Notes under the pieces: model-generated
Database searches by the model: none
What the model was told of the DNA's origin: nothing
Seen by the model: only the letters and a program-made list of their open reading frames with translations
In this document: positions 16,084-28,051 of the stretch, piece after piece
Layout: each line of letters starts with the position of its first letter
Numbering within the stretch: the stretch's first letter is position 1
NCBI RefSeq assembly: GCF_900215375.1
Contig: NZ_OBEF01000005.1
Coordinates: 124,001-188,000 of the forward strand
Direction of reading: 5' to 3'
DNA: 64,000 nucleotides
Source: Enterobacter sp. CC120223-11
Lineage (GTDB): Bacteria > Pseudomonadota > Gammaproteobacteria > Enterobacterales > Enterobacteriaceae
Program-made: the position numbers and the translations under genes

Positions 16084-17451
16084 ATGATGTTTCGTGTTTC
16101 CGTTTTAGTATTGGCGCTCCTGAGCACGGGCTGCGTTTCGCTCGACCCGAACTACACCACGCCCGCCGCCCCCGTTCCGCCCTCGCTGCCGGGGCAGAAG
16201 GGTGAAGCCAAAGCCGTTGCCAGCGACTGGCAGCAGGTGGTGAATGACGCGCGGCTTAAGCAGATTGTCAGCATGGCGCTGAGCAGCAACCGCGACGTAC
16301 AGAAGGCGATTGCCGATATCGATGCGGCCCGCGCGCAGTACGGCGAAACCCGCGCGTCGCTTCTGCCTTCTGTCGATGCGGAACTCAGCTCAACCCGCAG
16401 CCGCACGGTGGCGAGCGGGATTACATCGAGCGCCGAAGCCGACGGCGCAGTGTCCAGCTTCGAGTTGGATCTGTTTGGCCGCAACCAGAGCCTGACCCGC
16501 GCCGCGCGGGAAACCTGGCTTGCCAGCGTCTACACTGCGCAAAACACCCGCCTGACGATGATCGCTGAACTCAGCACCGCCTGGGTAACGCTGGCGGCAG
16601 ATAACAGCAACCTGGCCCTCGCGCAGCAGACGCTGACCAGCGCCGCCGACTCGCTGAAAATCGTCAAAAGGCAGATGGAAGTGGGGACGGCCGCCGTCAC
16701 GGACGTCAGTGAAGCGATGGCGGTTTATCAGCAAGCCCGCGCCAGCGTTGCCAGCTATCAGACCCTCGTCATGCAGGATAAGAATGCGCTCAACCTGCTG
16801 GCGGGCGACACGGTGCCTGACAGCCTCCTGCCCGGCACGCTGGAAAGCCTGCACGACGATGCCATTCGCCTGATCCCGGCGGGCGTGTCTTCCACTGTGC
16901 TGCTGCGTCGCCCGGACATTCAGGAGGCGGAGCACAACCTGAAGAGCGCCAACGCGAACATCGGTGCGGCGCGCGCCAACTTCTTCCCCTCCATTTCACT
17001 CACCGCCAGCGCAGGCGTGGGCAGCAATTCGCTCTCCTCGCTGTTCAGCCATGGCCTGAAGGTGTGGTCGTTCGCGCCGTCGATCTCCCTGCCGTTGTTC
17101 AGCGGCGGCAGCAATCTGGCACAGCTGCGCTACGCCGAAGCGGAGAAAAAAGGGCTGATCGCCACTTATGAGAAAACCATCCAGAGTGCGTTTAAAGATG
17201 TAGCCGACGCCCTTGCACGTCGCGAAACGCTCAACGAACAGCTGGACGCCCAGCGCGAATACGTGGCGGCGGAACAGCAGACTTTCGATGTGGCGATGCG
17301 TCAGTACAAGGGTGGAATTGGCGATTACCTGACGGTGCTGACCGCGCAGCGTTCTCTGTGGTCGGCGCAGCAATCGCTGATCGCCCTGCAGCAGACCGAT
17401 GCGGAGAACCGCATTACCCTGTGGCAGTCCCTCGGCGGTGGCATGGAGTAA
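16084..17451 (+). CDS. eefC: Outer-membrane efflux channel (NodT/OprM family), EefC type
   Basis: 455-aa TolC-like outer-membrane lipoprotein. The signal MMFRVSVLVLALLSTGC ends in a lipobox, and the next residues are Val-Ser, compatible with outer-membrane sorting. Two repeated OEP domains are visible, including VLLRRPDIQEAEHNLKSANANIGAARANFFPSISLTAS, a hallmark of NodT/OprM proteins. Its start codon directly follows the pump stop (TAAATG), so the three genes form one operon. Having its own channel means the system need not rely on TolC. Confidence 0.8.
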   Translation: MMFRVSVLVLALLSTGCVSLDPNYTTPAAPVPPSLPGQKGEAKAVASDWQQVVNDARLKQIVSMALSSNRDVQKAIADIDAARAQYGETRASLLPSVDAELSSTRSRTVASGITSSAEADGAVSSFELDLFGRNQSLTRAARETWLASVYTAQNTRLTMIAELSTAWVTLAADNSNLALAQQTLTSAADSLKIVKRQMEVGTAAVTDVSEAMAVYQQARASVASYQTLVMQDKNALNLLAGDTVPDSLLPGTLESLHDDAIRLIPAGVSSTVLLRRPDIQEAEHNLKSANANIGAARANFFPSISLTASAGVGSNSLSSLFSHGLKVWSFAPSISLPLFSGGSNLAQLRYAEAEKKGLIATYEKTIQSAFKDVADALARRETLNEQLDAQREYVAAEQQTFDVAMRQYKGGIGDYLTVLTAQRSLWSAQQSLIALQQTDAENRITLWQSLGGGME

Positions 17452-17534
17452 CCCCTTAAATCAGGGAGGCGGCCGCTTCCCGCTTTCAGCCTGTGCTATC
17501 ATCGCCGCAACATAATCAGGTTGTTGAGGACAAG

Positions 17535-18437
17535 ATGGGAGCCACCCGCAAAGGGATGCTGAACGTGCTGATCGCCGCCGTGCTCTGGGGCAGTTCGGGC
17601 GTTTGTGCGCAGTACATTATGGAGCAGAGTCAGATGTCGTCGCCGTTTCTGACGATGGTGCGTCTGATTTTCGCGGGGCTGATTTTGCTGATGCTCGGCT
17701 TCGTCCACGGCGATAACATCTTCCGTATTATGAAACACCGCAAAGATGCGCTGAGCCTGCTGCTGTTCTCCATTGTCGGCGCGCTGACGGTGCAGCTCAC
17801 CTTCCTGATGACCATCGAAAAATCGAACGCCGCCACCGCGACCGTGCTTCAGTTCCTGTCGCCGACGATCATCGTGGCCTGGTTCGCCCTCGCGCGGAAA
17901 TCGCGCCCCGGCGGGCTGGTGTTTGCAGCCATTTTCACCTCGCTTATTGGCACCTTCCTGCTGGTGACCCACGGCGATCCTACGTCGCTTTCCGTCTCTC
18001 CGGCGGCGGTGTTCTGGGGCATTGCCTCGGCGTTTGCCGCGGCCTTCTACACAACCTATCCTTCCACGCTGATTGCGCGTTACGGTACGCTGCCCATTGT
18101 CGGCTGGAGCATGCTGATCGGCGGGGCATTTTTACTGCCTTTCTACGCTCGGGAAGGCACGCACTTCGTGGTTAACGGCAGCCTGCTGCTGGCATTTTTC
18201 TACCTGGTGGTGATTGGCACGTCGCTGACGTTCAGCCTCTATCTGAAGGGCGCGCAGATGATTGGCGGCCCGAAGGCCAGCATTCTGAGCTGCGCCGAAC
18301 CGCTCAGCAGCGCGTTTTTGTCAGTACTGCTGCTCGGCGTCAGCTTTGCGCTTCCGGACTGGCTCGGCACCCTGCTGATCCTCTCCTCGGTTATCCTGAT
18401 TTCGCTGGATTCCAGGCGCCATGCGCGACTGAGCTGA
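17535..18437 (+). CDS. yicL: YicL, EamA/DMT-superfamily inner-membrane transporter
   Basis: 300-aa ten-helix permease of the drug/metabolite (EamA, 2 TMS-GATE-10) family. The start [27 protein letters not shown] at 17535 matches the E. coli YicL N-terminus as I recall it, so an in-frame start at 17493 was rejected. Two EamA repeats are visible; the second ends in [16 protein letters not shown]. YicL has no firmly assigned substrate. It is followed by yicS and nepI, its usual neighbourhood. Confidence 0.85.
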   Translation: MGATRKGMLNVLIAAVLWGSSGVCAQYIMEQSQMSSPFLTMVRLIFAGLILLMLGFVHGDNIFRIMKHRKDALSLLLFSIVGALTVQLTFLMTIEKSNAATATVLQFLSPTIIVAWFALARKSRPGGLVFAAIFTSLIGTFLLVTHGDPTSLSVSPAAVFWGIASAFAAAFYTTYPSTLIARYGTLPIVGWSMLIGGAFLLPFYAREGTHFVVNGSLLLAFFYLVVIGTSLTFSLYLKGAQMIGGPKASILSCAEPLSSAFLSVLLLGVSFALPDWLGTLLILSSVILISLDSRRHARLS

Positions 18438-18483
18438 CGGCAGAGACTGTCAATCATGCCTTTGCGCGATAATTTTTCTAATT

Positions 18484-18510
18484 GCCTGATTTAAAAATAA
18501 ATTATCAGGC
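18484..18510. promoter_or_regulatory. Inverted repeat before yicS
   Basis: GCCTGAT (18484-18490) and ATCAGGC (18504-18510) flank a 13-bp AT-only spacer, 47 bp after the yicL stop. It could be an operator or a weak hairpin; no T tract follows directly. Confidence 0.35.
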
Positions 18511-18578
18511 TAAGATTTGCGCGTCAGGGCATGAGCACATATAGTTGAAGGATGGCGTTGCAACAGAAGGGTTCCGTG

Positions 18579-18869
18579 ATGAAAACTGTACCATTACTTT
18601 GTCTGCTGGCCTGCCTGACCGCGCCAGCAGCCTGGGCAAGCACCCCGTTGAAAGGGCTGCAGTTTGAGCAGCAAAAACAGCAGGTGATGAAGGACGTGAA
18701 GAAAACCTGCACCCCGAGCAAAAACATGAGCGACACGGATTTCGGCAATAAAATTCTCGCCAACGAAGAGAATAAATTGCACGTCCGGGATGCCACCATC
18801 GCGCTGGAGCGCAGTAATCAGAAAAATTACTGGGATGCCATCGGGCAAATCCAGTGCCCGGATATGTGA
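18579..18869 (+). CDS. yicS: YicS, small periplasmic protein of unknown function
   Basis: 96-aa protein with a Sec signal peptide (MKTVPLLCLLACLTAPAAWAS). The mature part is polar and helical, with two cysteines (KKTCTPS and the C-terminal QCPDM) that probably pair. The ending NYWDAIGQIQCPDM corresponds closely to E. coli YicS (NYWEALGKVECPDM as I recall). The start at 18579 fits the signal peptide. E. coli yicS is also beside nepI. Convergent with nepI, 12 bp between stops. Confidence 0.8.
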   Translation: MKTVPLLCLLACLTAPAAWASTPLKGLQFEQQKQQVMKDVKKTCTPSKNMSDTDFGNKILANEENKLHVRDATIALERSNQKNYWDAIGQIQCPDM

Positions 18870-18881
18870 TCCGGGCGAGCG

Positions 18882-20063
18882 TTACTTCATTCGCACCTTT
18901 GTTGCCACCAGCAGTGCGGTGAGCAACATCAGCGTGCCTGAAAGCATAAGCGGCGACAGCAGGCCAAAATGGTCAAGCACCACGCCGCCAATTGCTGCGC
19001 CACAGGTGTTGGCGAGCTGAATCACCGCCACCTGAATCGACCCTGCTTTTTCCGCCTGATCGGAGAGCGAGCGGGTGATCCACGTTGACCAGCCTACCGG
19101 CACCAGCGCGAACGCAAAGCCCCAGACAATCGCCACCGTGGCCGCCACAGCTTTCTCACTTCCCCACAAAATCAGCACCAGCGCGCTGATGGCAAGGATC
19201 AGCGGCGCGCAGGCCAGCGCCACTTTCACCGAGTATTTGAGGATTGGCGCGGAGAGCGAGGTGCCGACAAAACTGGCGATGCCAAAGCTCAGCAGCACCA
19301 GCGTCAGGCCGTCGACGTCAAACCCGGCCAGCGTCATAAACACCGGACGAATATAGGTGAAGAACGCGAACTGTCCGGCGAAGGCCATAAAGATAGCGGT
19401 CATGCCAGCCAGTACGCCAGGACGTTTTAGCAGCCCGAACATATTGGCCTTTTGCCCACTTTCGCCCGGCAGCGACGGCAGCGCTTTCCATACCCAGACC
19501 ACGCACAGAAGGCCCATTATCGCCGCGCCGTTAAACACGTTGCGCCAGCCGATAATGCCACCTAAAAAACTACCCAGCGGGGCGGCGATCACCAACGCTA
19601 TGGAGACGGCGCCAAAAATGACCGACAGCGCTTTCGGCACCATACGCGCGGGCACCAACCTCATGGTCAGCGAAGCGGACATCGCCCAGAAGCCGCCAAG
19701 CGCCAGGCCCAGGCAGGCGCGACCCAGCAGAAGCAGGCTGAAGCTTGAGGCGAACGACACCAGCAGGCAGGAGAGCGTCAGCAGCACGGAGAACAGAATC
19801 ACCACGTAACGGCGGTCGGTGCGGCCAATAATATGGGTGACAAACAGGCTCGCGAACATCGCCACAAACGCGGTGGTGGTGACCGACTGGCCCGCAACGC
19901 CTTCGGTGATGCCAAGCTCCTGCGCCATTGGCGTCAGCAGGCTCACCGGCAGAAATTCGACGGTAATCAGGCAGGCAACGCAGAACGCCACGGCAAAGAC
20001 CGCCGACCAGTTAGGCCGGGTAAGCGCCTCGCTGCGGGGAAGGGTTTCGGTACATTCGCTCAT
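18882..20063 (-). CDS. nepI: NepI, purine ribonucleoside efflux pump (MFS)
   Basis: 393-aa twelve-helix MFS exporter of the DHA1 family, matching E. coli NepI (YicM, 396 aa), which exports inosine and other purine ribonucleosides. Recognisable stretches are [26 protein letters not shown] in helix 1, [15 protein letters not shown] for motif A and [24 protein letters not shown] for helix 4. It is monocistronic, convergent with yicS. I see no PurR box in its short upstream region. Confidence 0.87.
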   Translation of the reverse strand: MSECTETLPRSEALTRPNWSAVFAVAFCVACLITVEFLPVSLLTPMAQELGITEGVAGQSVTTTAFVAMFASLFVTHIIGRTDRRYVVILFSVLLTLSCLLVSFASSFSLLLLGRACLGLALGGFWAMSASLTMRLVPARMVPKALSVIFGAVSIALVIAAPLGSFLGGIIGWRNVFNGAAIMGLLCVVWVWKALPSLPGESGQKANMFGLLKRPGVLAGMTAIFMAFAGQFAFFTYIRPVFMTLAGFDVDGLTLVLLSFGIASFVGTSLSAPILKYSVKVALACAPLILAISALVLILWGSEKAVAATVAIVWGFAFALVPVGWSTWITRSLSDQAEKAGSIQVAVIQLANTCGAAIGGVVLDHFGLLSPLMLSGTLMLLTALLVATKVRMK

Positions 20064-20202
20064 GAGTCACCTGGCTATTTCTGAAGGAAAGTTGCGCAGT
20101 GTAACATTTTAACTGTGACGTATTTAACGTTTTGGCAACTATCGGTGCGCTCACTCTCGCATAATGAGAAGGGAAAAGTGCGGCCTGTTCCCCTCACCCC
20201 AG

Positions 20203-20460
20203 CCCTCTCCCCATAGGGGCGAGGGGGAAAAGACGACAGGAGTCGAAGTCGGAACCGGTTTTATCCCCTCCCGAAGGAAAAGGTTCAAGAGTCGAGGCAG
20301 GGATCGCCCTATCCCCTCTCCCCACAGGGGCGAGGGGGAAAAGACGAGAGGAGTCGAAGACAGAACCGGTTTTATCCCCACCCGAAGGAAGAGATTCAAG
20401 AGTCGAGGCAGGGTTCGGTTTATCCCCTCTCCCTGAGGGAGAGGGTCAGGGTGAGGGGGA
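20203..20460. repeat. Tandem 111-bp repeat (2.3 copies) of extragenic element
   Basis: Two full units (20203-20313 and 20314-20424), differing at about 11 positions by eye, are followed by a partial third unit from 20425. Each starts with a CCCTCTCCCC element. The third copy contains the perfect stem CCCTCTCCC-TGA-GGGAGAGGG (20425-20445), shared with 6262-6282. It sits between nepI and the 3' end of yicH. The open frame through it on the minus strand (20151-20399) translates to PSPLWGEG-type repeats and is not a gene. Confidence 0.8.
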
Positions 20461-20462
20461 AA

Positions 20463-22202
20463 TTACTGTGCCGGAGCCGCTGGAACCGGCGCAGCTTCCG
20501 TTGGCGCGGGTACAACAGGCGCGGCGGTAGTCACTTCGCCGTTGGTCATGGTCTGGGTCACTTCCTGCTTCGCCATGTTGATGGCATGCAGCTGTCCGCT
20601 GACGCTCGGTTTTAGCGGTGCGCTGGCCTGTACGTTCCCTCTGGCGCGCAGCTGAAGATTGCCATCGCCGCTAATCGGCAGCACTGGCCAACCCCATTCC
20701 TGCAAAATGTTCAGCGGCACGCCGCGACCGTTCAGGCTGATAGCTGCCTCACGCTGCGGCAGCTGTGACACGCCTGCCGTAGCGTCCAGAATACCTTTCT
20801 CTGTGAAGGCGCTGAGTTCAGTGATGTTCACCTGCGACGGGCTGGCGACCAGCTTCAGTGAAGGGCGGCGCACGTCCACGCGGTTGAACGTAGCGGCGGC
20901 GGCGTTCAGCGCAGCGTTGCCGCTCCATACGCCCCAGCTGCTGTTCTTCGCTATCTGCAGGTTATCACCGTAGCCATCCAGCGAGGTTATCTGCCACGGG
21001 AAGCTTGGTTCGATGTCGATAACCAGGTTGCGGCTGGCGGTGAATTTGCTCAGGGTGATGCTTTGCAGCCAGGCGGGCAGCGGATCCATCCACAGTTGTT
21101 TCCAGTTCTGCGGCAGCGTGTATTCCAGCCCGGCGATGGCGGTGTCGTCCAGCACCAGCGCGTTGCCGTTGCGTAACCAGTTGCCGGACGTGCGCACCAT
21201 CCCGCCTTCCCAACGGGAGGTGAACTGGCGCAACGCCACGCCCTGCGGTGAAAATTCGGCGTTTAAAATCGGGTCCATCAGATGAAGAGAGCCGTAGATA
21301 AATTCGTCGGCGTTCATCGACAGACGCCCGCCATCGCTGTTCCAGCCGCCCTGGCTGAGGGTGAGGTTACGCAGGCTGAGATCCAAATCAGCAATCGCCC
21401 AGTCCGGCCCCTGCAGGCGCGCATCGGTCACTTCCAGGCTACCGATGGTGAGTGACGGCACGGTGGTCAGCGGGGCGAAGAAATCGGTCAGTGATTTATC
21501 GCTCTGCATGCGAATGTCGGTCAGGCGCAGGCTGTCGACCAGCCAGCTGCCATCGGCGTTGCGCTTCGCGTTCCCGGTGAGCGAGCCACGGGCGATATCC
21601 GCCCCTATGGTGCCAAGCGTTACCACGCCATTGTCGATGCTGCCCTGAATAAGCACGTTTTCCGCCGGGATACCGTTCAGGGTCATCGATCCCGCGCTCA
21701 TCTGAATCTGCGTTTGCTTGCCGAGCACATTGCCCGCTTCCGGCAACCACGGCGATACGCCGCCGGTCACGCGCTGCGCGCTCAGTTCCCAGCCTGTTTC
21801 CGGACTGTTGAACGCCATATTGCTGAGCTGCAGCGTATCGGCTTCAAACGGGAATGGCGCGGTGGACGGCGACAGGTTCAGGGTGCCGTCCTGCAAGGTG
21901 ATGGTGTCGGCATGCAGCGGGTCGGTGAGCTGACGGCTGCTCAGGCCGATATCCACGGTTTTGGCGACCAGCGTCGCGGGCTTGCCGTCCCGACCAAAGG
22001 TGACGTTATTCAACAGGATGTGCGAGGGAGAGGAAAAGCGATGATCCATCGCGTCGAAGGCGATGTGGTAATCGGTGTTGGCGGAGATCCAGTTACTGAC
22101 TTCACGCGCGCCCCAGCGGGTTTGCAATAAAAAGTAGAACGTCAGCACAACCAGCAGCAGGGCGATGAGCAGCCAGAGCAGCAGCTTCCCGATAAATTTC
22201 AT
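20463..22202 (-). CDS. yicH: YicH, AsmA-family inner-membrane-anchored protein
   Basis: 579-aa protein of the AsmA family, thought to act in lipid traffic or envelope maintenance. One N-terminal membrane helix (MKFIGKLLLWLLIALLLVVLTFYFLL) is followed by a long periplasmic region with AsmA-type beta-rich sequence and a Pro/Ala-rich tail (VVPAPTEAAPVPAAPAQ). The start at 22202 places the helix at the N-terminus. It lies downstream of xanP on the same strand, as in E. coli, where YicH is about 569 aa. Its individual function is not settled. Confidence 0.85.
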   Translation of the reverse strand: MKFIGKLLLWLLIALLLVVLTFYFLLQTRWGAREVSNWISANTDYHIAFDAMDHRFSSPSHILLNNVTFGRDGKPATLVAKTVDIGLSSRQLTDPLHADTITLQDGTLNLSPSTAPFPFEADTLQLSNMAFNSPETGWELSAQRVTGGVSPWLPEAGNVLGKQTQIQMSAGSMTLNGIPAENVLIQGSIDNGVVTLGTIGADIARGSLTGNAKRNADGSWLVDSLRLTDIRMQSDKSLTDFFAPLTTVPSLTIGSLEVTDARLQGPDWAIADLDLSLRNLTLSQGGWNSDGGRLSMNADEFIYGSLHLMDPILNAEFSPQGVALRQFTSRWEGGMVRTSGNWLRNGNALVLDDTAIAGLEYTLPQNWKQLWMDPLPAWLQSITLSKFTASRNLVIDIEPSFPWQITSLDGYGDNLQIAKNSSWGVWSGNAALNAAAATFNRVDVRRPSLKLVASPSQVNITELSAFTEKGILDATAGVSQLPQREAAISLNGRGVPLNILQEWGWPVLPISGDGNLQLRARGNVQASAPLKPSVSGQLHAINMAKQEVTQTMTNGEVTTAAPVVPAPTEAAPVPAAPAQ

Positions 22203-22286
22203 CGTCTTCCATCCAGTGAAGGGCACATAAAGGAGTTATGCACGATCTGTGCGCAATCCTCAAGGAAGGATTCGTATTAGAAGGTT

Positions 22287-22316
22287 TCACGGCGGCACCT
22301 GTGCGCACCGCCGTGA
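22287..22316 (-). terminator. Stem-loop 3' of xanP
   Basis: TCACGGCGG and CCGCCGTGA are perfect 9-bp arms around a 12-nt loop that can pair further. It lies 7 bp after the xanP stop codon. The T tract on the minus strand is poor, so partial termination or transcript protection is more likely than full termination. Confidence 0.5.
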
Positions 22317-22322
22317 TGAGGA

Positions 22323-23711
22323 TCAGTTCTTCTCTGGCGGGAAGACCAGGTTCAGTACGATGGCGGTGATACCGCCCGCGGCGATGCCGGATGAGAGCAG
22401 GTTTTTCAGCCAGTCCGGTGCGAACTGCAGGATCATCGGCTGTTGGGAGACGCCGAGGCCGACGGCCAGCGACAGCGCGATAATCAGGATGGCGCGACGG
22501 TTCAGCGGCTCGCGGGAAACGATGCGCACGCCGGAAGCGGCGATGGTACCGAACATCACAAGCGTTGCGCCGCCGAGCACCGGTTCAGGAATGTGCTGCA
22601 CAAAACCGCTGACCGCCGGGAACAGGCCGAGCACGATCAGCATCAGCGCCACCACAAAGCCCACGTAGCGGCTGGCAACGCCGGTCAGCTGGATCACGCC
22701 GTTGTTCTGACCGAAGCAGGAGTTCGGGAAGGTATTGAAAATAGCTGAGACGCAGGAGTTCAGGCCGTTCGCCAGCACGCCGCCCTTCAGGCGCTTCATA
22801 TACAGCGGGCCGGAAACAGGCTGCTCGGAGACGTCTGAGGTGGCGGTGATATCACCGATGGTTTCCAGCGAGGTGATCATAAACACCAGCATCAGCGGCA
22901 GCAGCAGATTCCAGTCGATGCCGAGGCCATAATGCAGCGGCGTTGGCACCATAATGAGCGGGCTGTTGGTGGGCACGGATTCCGGCAGCATGCCCATCAG
23001 CCAGGCAGCGGTATAGCCTGCGGCCATCGCAATCACCAGCGAAGCAATGCGCAAATACGGATTACGCTGGCGGTTCAGCACGATAATGATGGCCAGTACG
23101 ATGCCCGCCAGCAGCAGGTTTTTCGGTGCGCCAAAGGTGTGATCGGCCATGGCAGCATAGCCACCGCCGATGGAGGTGAGGCCCACCTGAATCAGCGACA
23201 GGCCGATAATCATCACCACCACGCCGGACACCAGCGGCGTGATGATGCGGCGCGCCAGGTGCAGAACGCGGGAGAGCGCCATCTCGGTGAAGCTTGCCAG
23301 CATCAGGGTGCCGAACAGCGCGGCCATCATGGTTGGCACATCTGCGCCACCGGTTTTAAGCGCGGTACCACCCATGATTAACGGCGCAACAAAGTTAAAA
23401 CTGGTGCCCTGAATGGACAGCAGCCCGGAGCCAACCGGCCCCCAGGCTTTAATCTGAATAATGGATGCCACGCCCGATGCGAACAGCGACATGCTGATGA
23501 TGTGCTGCGTGTCCTGCGCCGGTAAGCCGAGCGCCTGGCAAATCAGCAGCGCCGGGGTGATCACCGCCACGAACATGGCCAGCAGGTGCTGGAAGGCGGC
23601 AAACAGCGTCTGTGGCAGCGGGGGGCGGTCTTCAAGGCGGTAGATAAGCTCGCTGTTATTCTTCGGCGCAATCGGTTGCGCATTTTCAGCTTCGATGGTG
23701 TTCACTGACAT
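22323..23711 (-). CDS. xanP: XanP, xanthine:H+ symporter
   Basis: 462-aa NAT/NCS2-family permease for xanthine, nearly identical in pattern to E. coli XanP (463 aa). Readable signatures are [17 protein letters not shown] (the NAT signature region), [13 protein letters not shown] and [39 protein letters not shown] chose the ATG at 23711 ([13 protein letters not shown]) on homology. It is divergent from gltS across 276 bp, and a PurR-like box lies 55 bp upstream. Confidence 0.92.
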   Translation of the reverse strand: MSVNTIEAENAQPIAPKNNSELIYRLEDRPPLPQTLFAAFQHLLAMFVAVITPALLICQALGLPAQDTQHIISMSLFASGVASIIQIKAWGPVGSGLLSIQGTSFNFVAPLIMGGTALKTGGADVPTMMAALFGTLMLASFTEMALSRVLHLARRIITPLVSGVVVMIIGLSLIQVGLTSIGGGYAAMADHTFGAPKNLLLAGIVLAIIIVLNRQRNPYLRIASLVIAMAAGYTAAWLMGMLPESVPTNSPLIMVPTPLHYGLGIDWNLLLPLMLVFMITSLETIGDITATSDVSEQPVSGPLYMKRLKGGVLANGLNSCVSAIFNTFPNSCFGQNNGVIQLTGVASRYVGFVVALMLIVLGLFPAVSGFVQHIPEPVLGGATLVMFGTIAASGVRIVSREPLNRRAILIIALSLAVGLGVSQQPMILQFAPDWLKNLLSSGIAAGGITAIVLNLVFPPEKN

Positions 23712-23765
23712 ATTCAGAGGCAATCCCGTGGTGGAAAAGGGGGGATTTTAACGGACTGCCAGGCA

Positions 23766-23783
23766 AAAGCAAACGGTTGCTTT
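23766..23783 (-). promoter_or_regulatory. PurR-like operator upstream of xanP
   Basis: AAAGCAAACGGTTGCTTT is nearly self-complementary and agrees with the PurR consensus ACGCAAACGTTTGCGT at 13 of 16 positions by my count (23767-23782). Purine repression of a xanthine permease would make sense. Confidence 0.6.
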
Positions 23784-23987
23784 CAATAGAATAAGGATGA
23801 ATAAGATTGCAGTTTTTTATTCTGTTTTTGCACGTTTTGTCGCAAAATTCGCCGCTTTGGGGATTTTCCGCTGTCATTTCTGACTACCTTTTGCGTAAAA
23901 TCCGGCTCCTGATAAAAAACGATGAGAATGTTCACCTGAGGAAATCACGTCGCGTGATAGTGGATTGAGCGCTAACAAGGAGCTTTT

Positions 23988-25190
23988 ATGTTTCATCTCG
24001 ATACCTTATCGACGCTTGTTGCGGCAACGCTGGTGTTGCTGTTAGGGCGCAAACTGGTCCATACCGTTCCCCTCTTCAAAAAATATACCATCCCCGAACC
24101 GGTCGCAGGCGGCCTGCTGGCAGCGCTGGCGCTGCTTGTGCTGAAAAAAAGCATGGGCTGGGAAATCGAATTCGATATGAGTCTGAAGGATCCGCTGATG
24201 CTGGCCTTCTTCGCGACCATTGGCCTGAATGCCAATCTCGCCAGCCTCCGTTCGGGCGGTAAAGTGCTGGGGACGTTCCTGATTGTGGTGGTCGGCCTGC
24301 TGCTGATGCAGAACGCCATCGGTATCGGCATGGCGAAAATACTGGGGCTCGATCCGCTGATGGGCCTGCTGGCAGGTTCCATCACGCTTTCCGGCGGCCA
24401 CGGCACCGGGGCGGCATGGAGCAAACTGTTCGTAGAGCGCTACGGCTTTGAAAACGCAACCGAAGTGGCGATGGCCTGCGCCACCTTTGGCCTGGTCCTC
24501 GGCGGCCTGATTGGCGGCCCGGTGGCGCGCTACCTGGTGAAGCACTCATCAACGCCGAACGGCCAGCCTGACGATCAGGAAGTGCCAACCGCGTTCGAGA
24601 AACCTGACGTGGGCCGCATGATCACCTCACTGGTGCTGATTGAAACCATCGCGCTGATCGCTATCTGTCTGACCGTCGGAAAAATCGTTGCGCAAATGCT
24701 GGTGGATACCGCCTTCGAACTACCAACGTTCGTTTGCGTACTGTTCGTCGGGGTGATCCTGAGCAACGGCCTGGCGCTGGTGGGCTTTTATCGCGTCTTT
24801 GAACGTGCGGTATCCGTTCTGGGCAACGTTTCACTGTCGCTGTTCCTGGCCATGGCGCTGATGAGCCTGAAACTGTGGGAGCTGGCGTCACTGGCGCTAC
24901 CGATGATCGCCATCCTGGCGGTGCAGACGGTGGCGATGGCGCTTTACGCGGTCTTTGTAACTTATCGCATGATGGGCAAAAACTACGATGCGGCGGTTCT
25001 GGCGGCAGGGCACTGCGGCTTTGGCCTCGGGGCGACGCCAACGGCGATTGCCAATATGCAGGCGATTACCGAGCGTTTCGGCCCTTCCCACATGGCGTTC
25101 CTGGTGGTGCCGATGGTCGGTGCGTTCTTTATTGATATCGTCAACGCGCTGGTGATTAAGCTCTACCTGATGCTGCCGATGTTTGGCTGA
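23988..25190 (+). CDS. gltS: GltS, sodium/glutamate symporter
   Basis: 400-aa inner-membrane carrier (ESS family) taking up glutamate with sodium. Characteristic stretches are MFHLDTLSTLVAATLVLLLGRKLV at the N-terminus, the first reentrant GLLAGSITLSGGHGTGAAW, and the second half AAGHCGFGLGATPTAIANMQAIT, which mirrors it. Length and pattern match E. coli GltS (401 aa). In E. coli gltS is adjacent to recG; here glpK follows instead, across a shared terminator. Confidence 0.92.
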   Translation: MFHLDTLSTLVAATLVLLLGRKLVHTVPLFKKYTIPEPVAGGLLAALALLVLKKSMGWEIEFDMSLKDPLMLAFFATIGLNANLASLRSGGKVLGTFLIVVVGLLLMQNAIGIGMAKILGLDPLMGLLAGSITLSGGHGTGAAWSKLFVERYGFENATEVAMACATFGLVLGGLIGGPVARYLVKHSSTPNGQPDDQEVPTAFEKPDVGRMITSLVLIETIALIAICLTVGKIVAQMLVDTAFELPTFVCVLFVGVILSNGLALVGFYRVFERAVSVLGNVSLSLFLAMALMSLKLWELASLALPMIAILAVQTVAMALYAVFVTYRMMGKNYDAAVLAAGHCGFGLGATPTAIANMQAITERFGPSHMAFLVVPMVGAFFIDIVNALVIKLYLMLPMFG

Positions 25191-25215
25191 CGAGTCGCCA
25201 TAATCCATAATGAAC

Positions 25216-25241
25216 AAAGCCGGGCATTGCCCGGCTTTTTT
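25216..25241 (+). terminator. Terminator between gltS and glpK (probably bidirectional)
   Basis: AAAGCCGGGC-ATT-GCCCGGCTTT with T residues on one side and A residues on the other. It lies 25 bp after the gltS stop and 12 bp from the convergent glpK stop, and can serve both. Confidence 0.9.
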
Positions 25242-25253
25242 GTGACTGCGTGG

Positions 25254-27630
<2,377 letters not shown>

Positions 27631-28051
27631 GATCGGATCCTGAAGACTGATGAATGATTATTGTGAACATGGCGGTCGAAGACAACCATGCTGCCTTGTA
27701 GGCATAGTGTTAATTTATCGTTAACGAACAAAAACGAGAAATATCGAAATTAAATTCTGTGTGCCGCGTCAATAAAATGAGCGTTTTCGCGCGAAAAAGT
27801 GCGCATTCTGACCGTTGTCAATCTGCCGACGGAATCATTTATGTAACGAATGGATTAACAATTTAGGGGGATTTGCACCGATCGCTCCAGGTCTACGCTG
27901 AAAAGTGTTGCAAACCGCGATTGGCGCGCCCCGGCGCTGGACAGGGAGGACGGGGCTCCATACAATCGGGTTCATAGCAGTGCGCTTATTTTCGTTAAGG
28001 CGTCGCCGGGGTTCCGGGACGAGTTCAACGCCTTGCAAATTCAGGAGAGGT
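27631..28051. other. Divergent regulatory region of glpF and zapB
   Basis: 421 bp without a gene. The glpF-proximal part is AT-rich and holds a GlpR-like operator (27713-27732) with a weaker similar sequence immediately after it. The zapB-proximal part is GC-richer and holds an AGGAG ribosome site at 28043-28047. No ORF of substance was seen. Confidence 0.7.
27713..27732. promoter_or_regulatory. GlpR-like operator of glpFK
   Basis: The sequence matches 16 of 20 positions of the GlpR consensus as I remember it (WATGTTCGWTAWCGAACATW); the right half TCGTTAACGAACA is nearly perfect. Location upstream of glpF fits repression relieved by glycerol 3-phosphate. Confidence 0.6.

Noticed and set aside
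11855-17451. OqxAB or AcrAB identity for the RND pump
   Set aside because: OqxAB lacks a co-transcribed outer-membrane gene and AcrAB likewise; adaptor-pump-channel order with its own NodT-type channel fits eefABC better, although a database search would be decisive.
20151-20399. Minus-strand ORF through the tandem repeat with PSPLWGEG-type repeats
   Set aside because: It translates the 111-bp tandem DNA repeat; such peptides are common false genes in enterobacterial repeats.
20203-20460. Possible CRISPR array
   Set aside because: The repeat unit is 111 bp, contiguous and only 2.3 copies, with no short repeats separated by unique spacers and no cas genes.
25191-25253. Insertion sequence or att site at the gltS-glpK junction
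   Set aside because: Only a bidirectional terminator is present; no terminal repeats, target duplications or integrase were seen here or at the recG-glpX junction.
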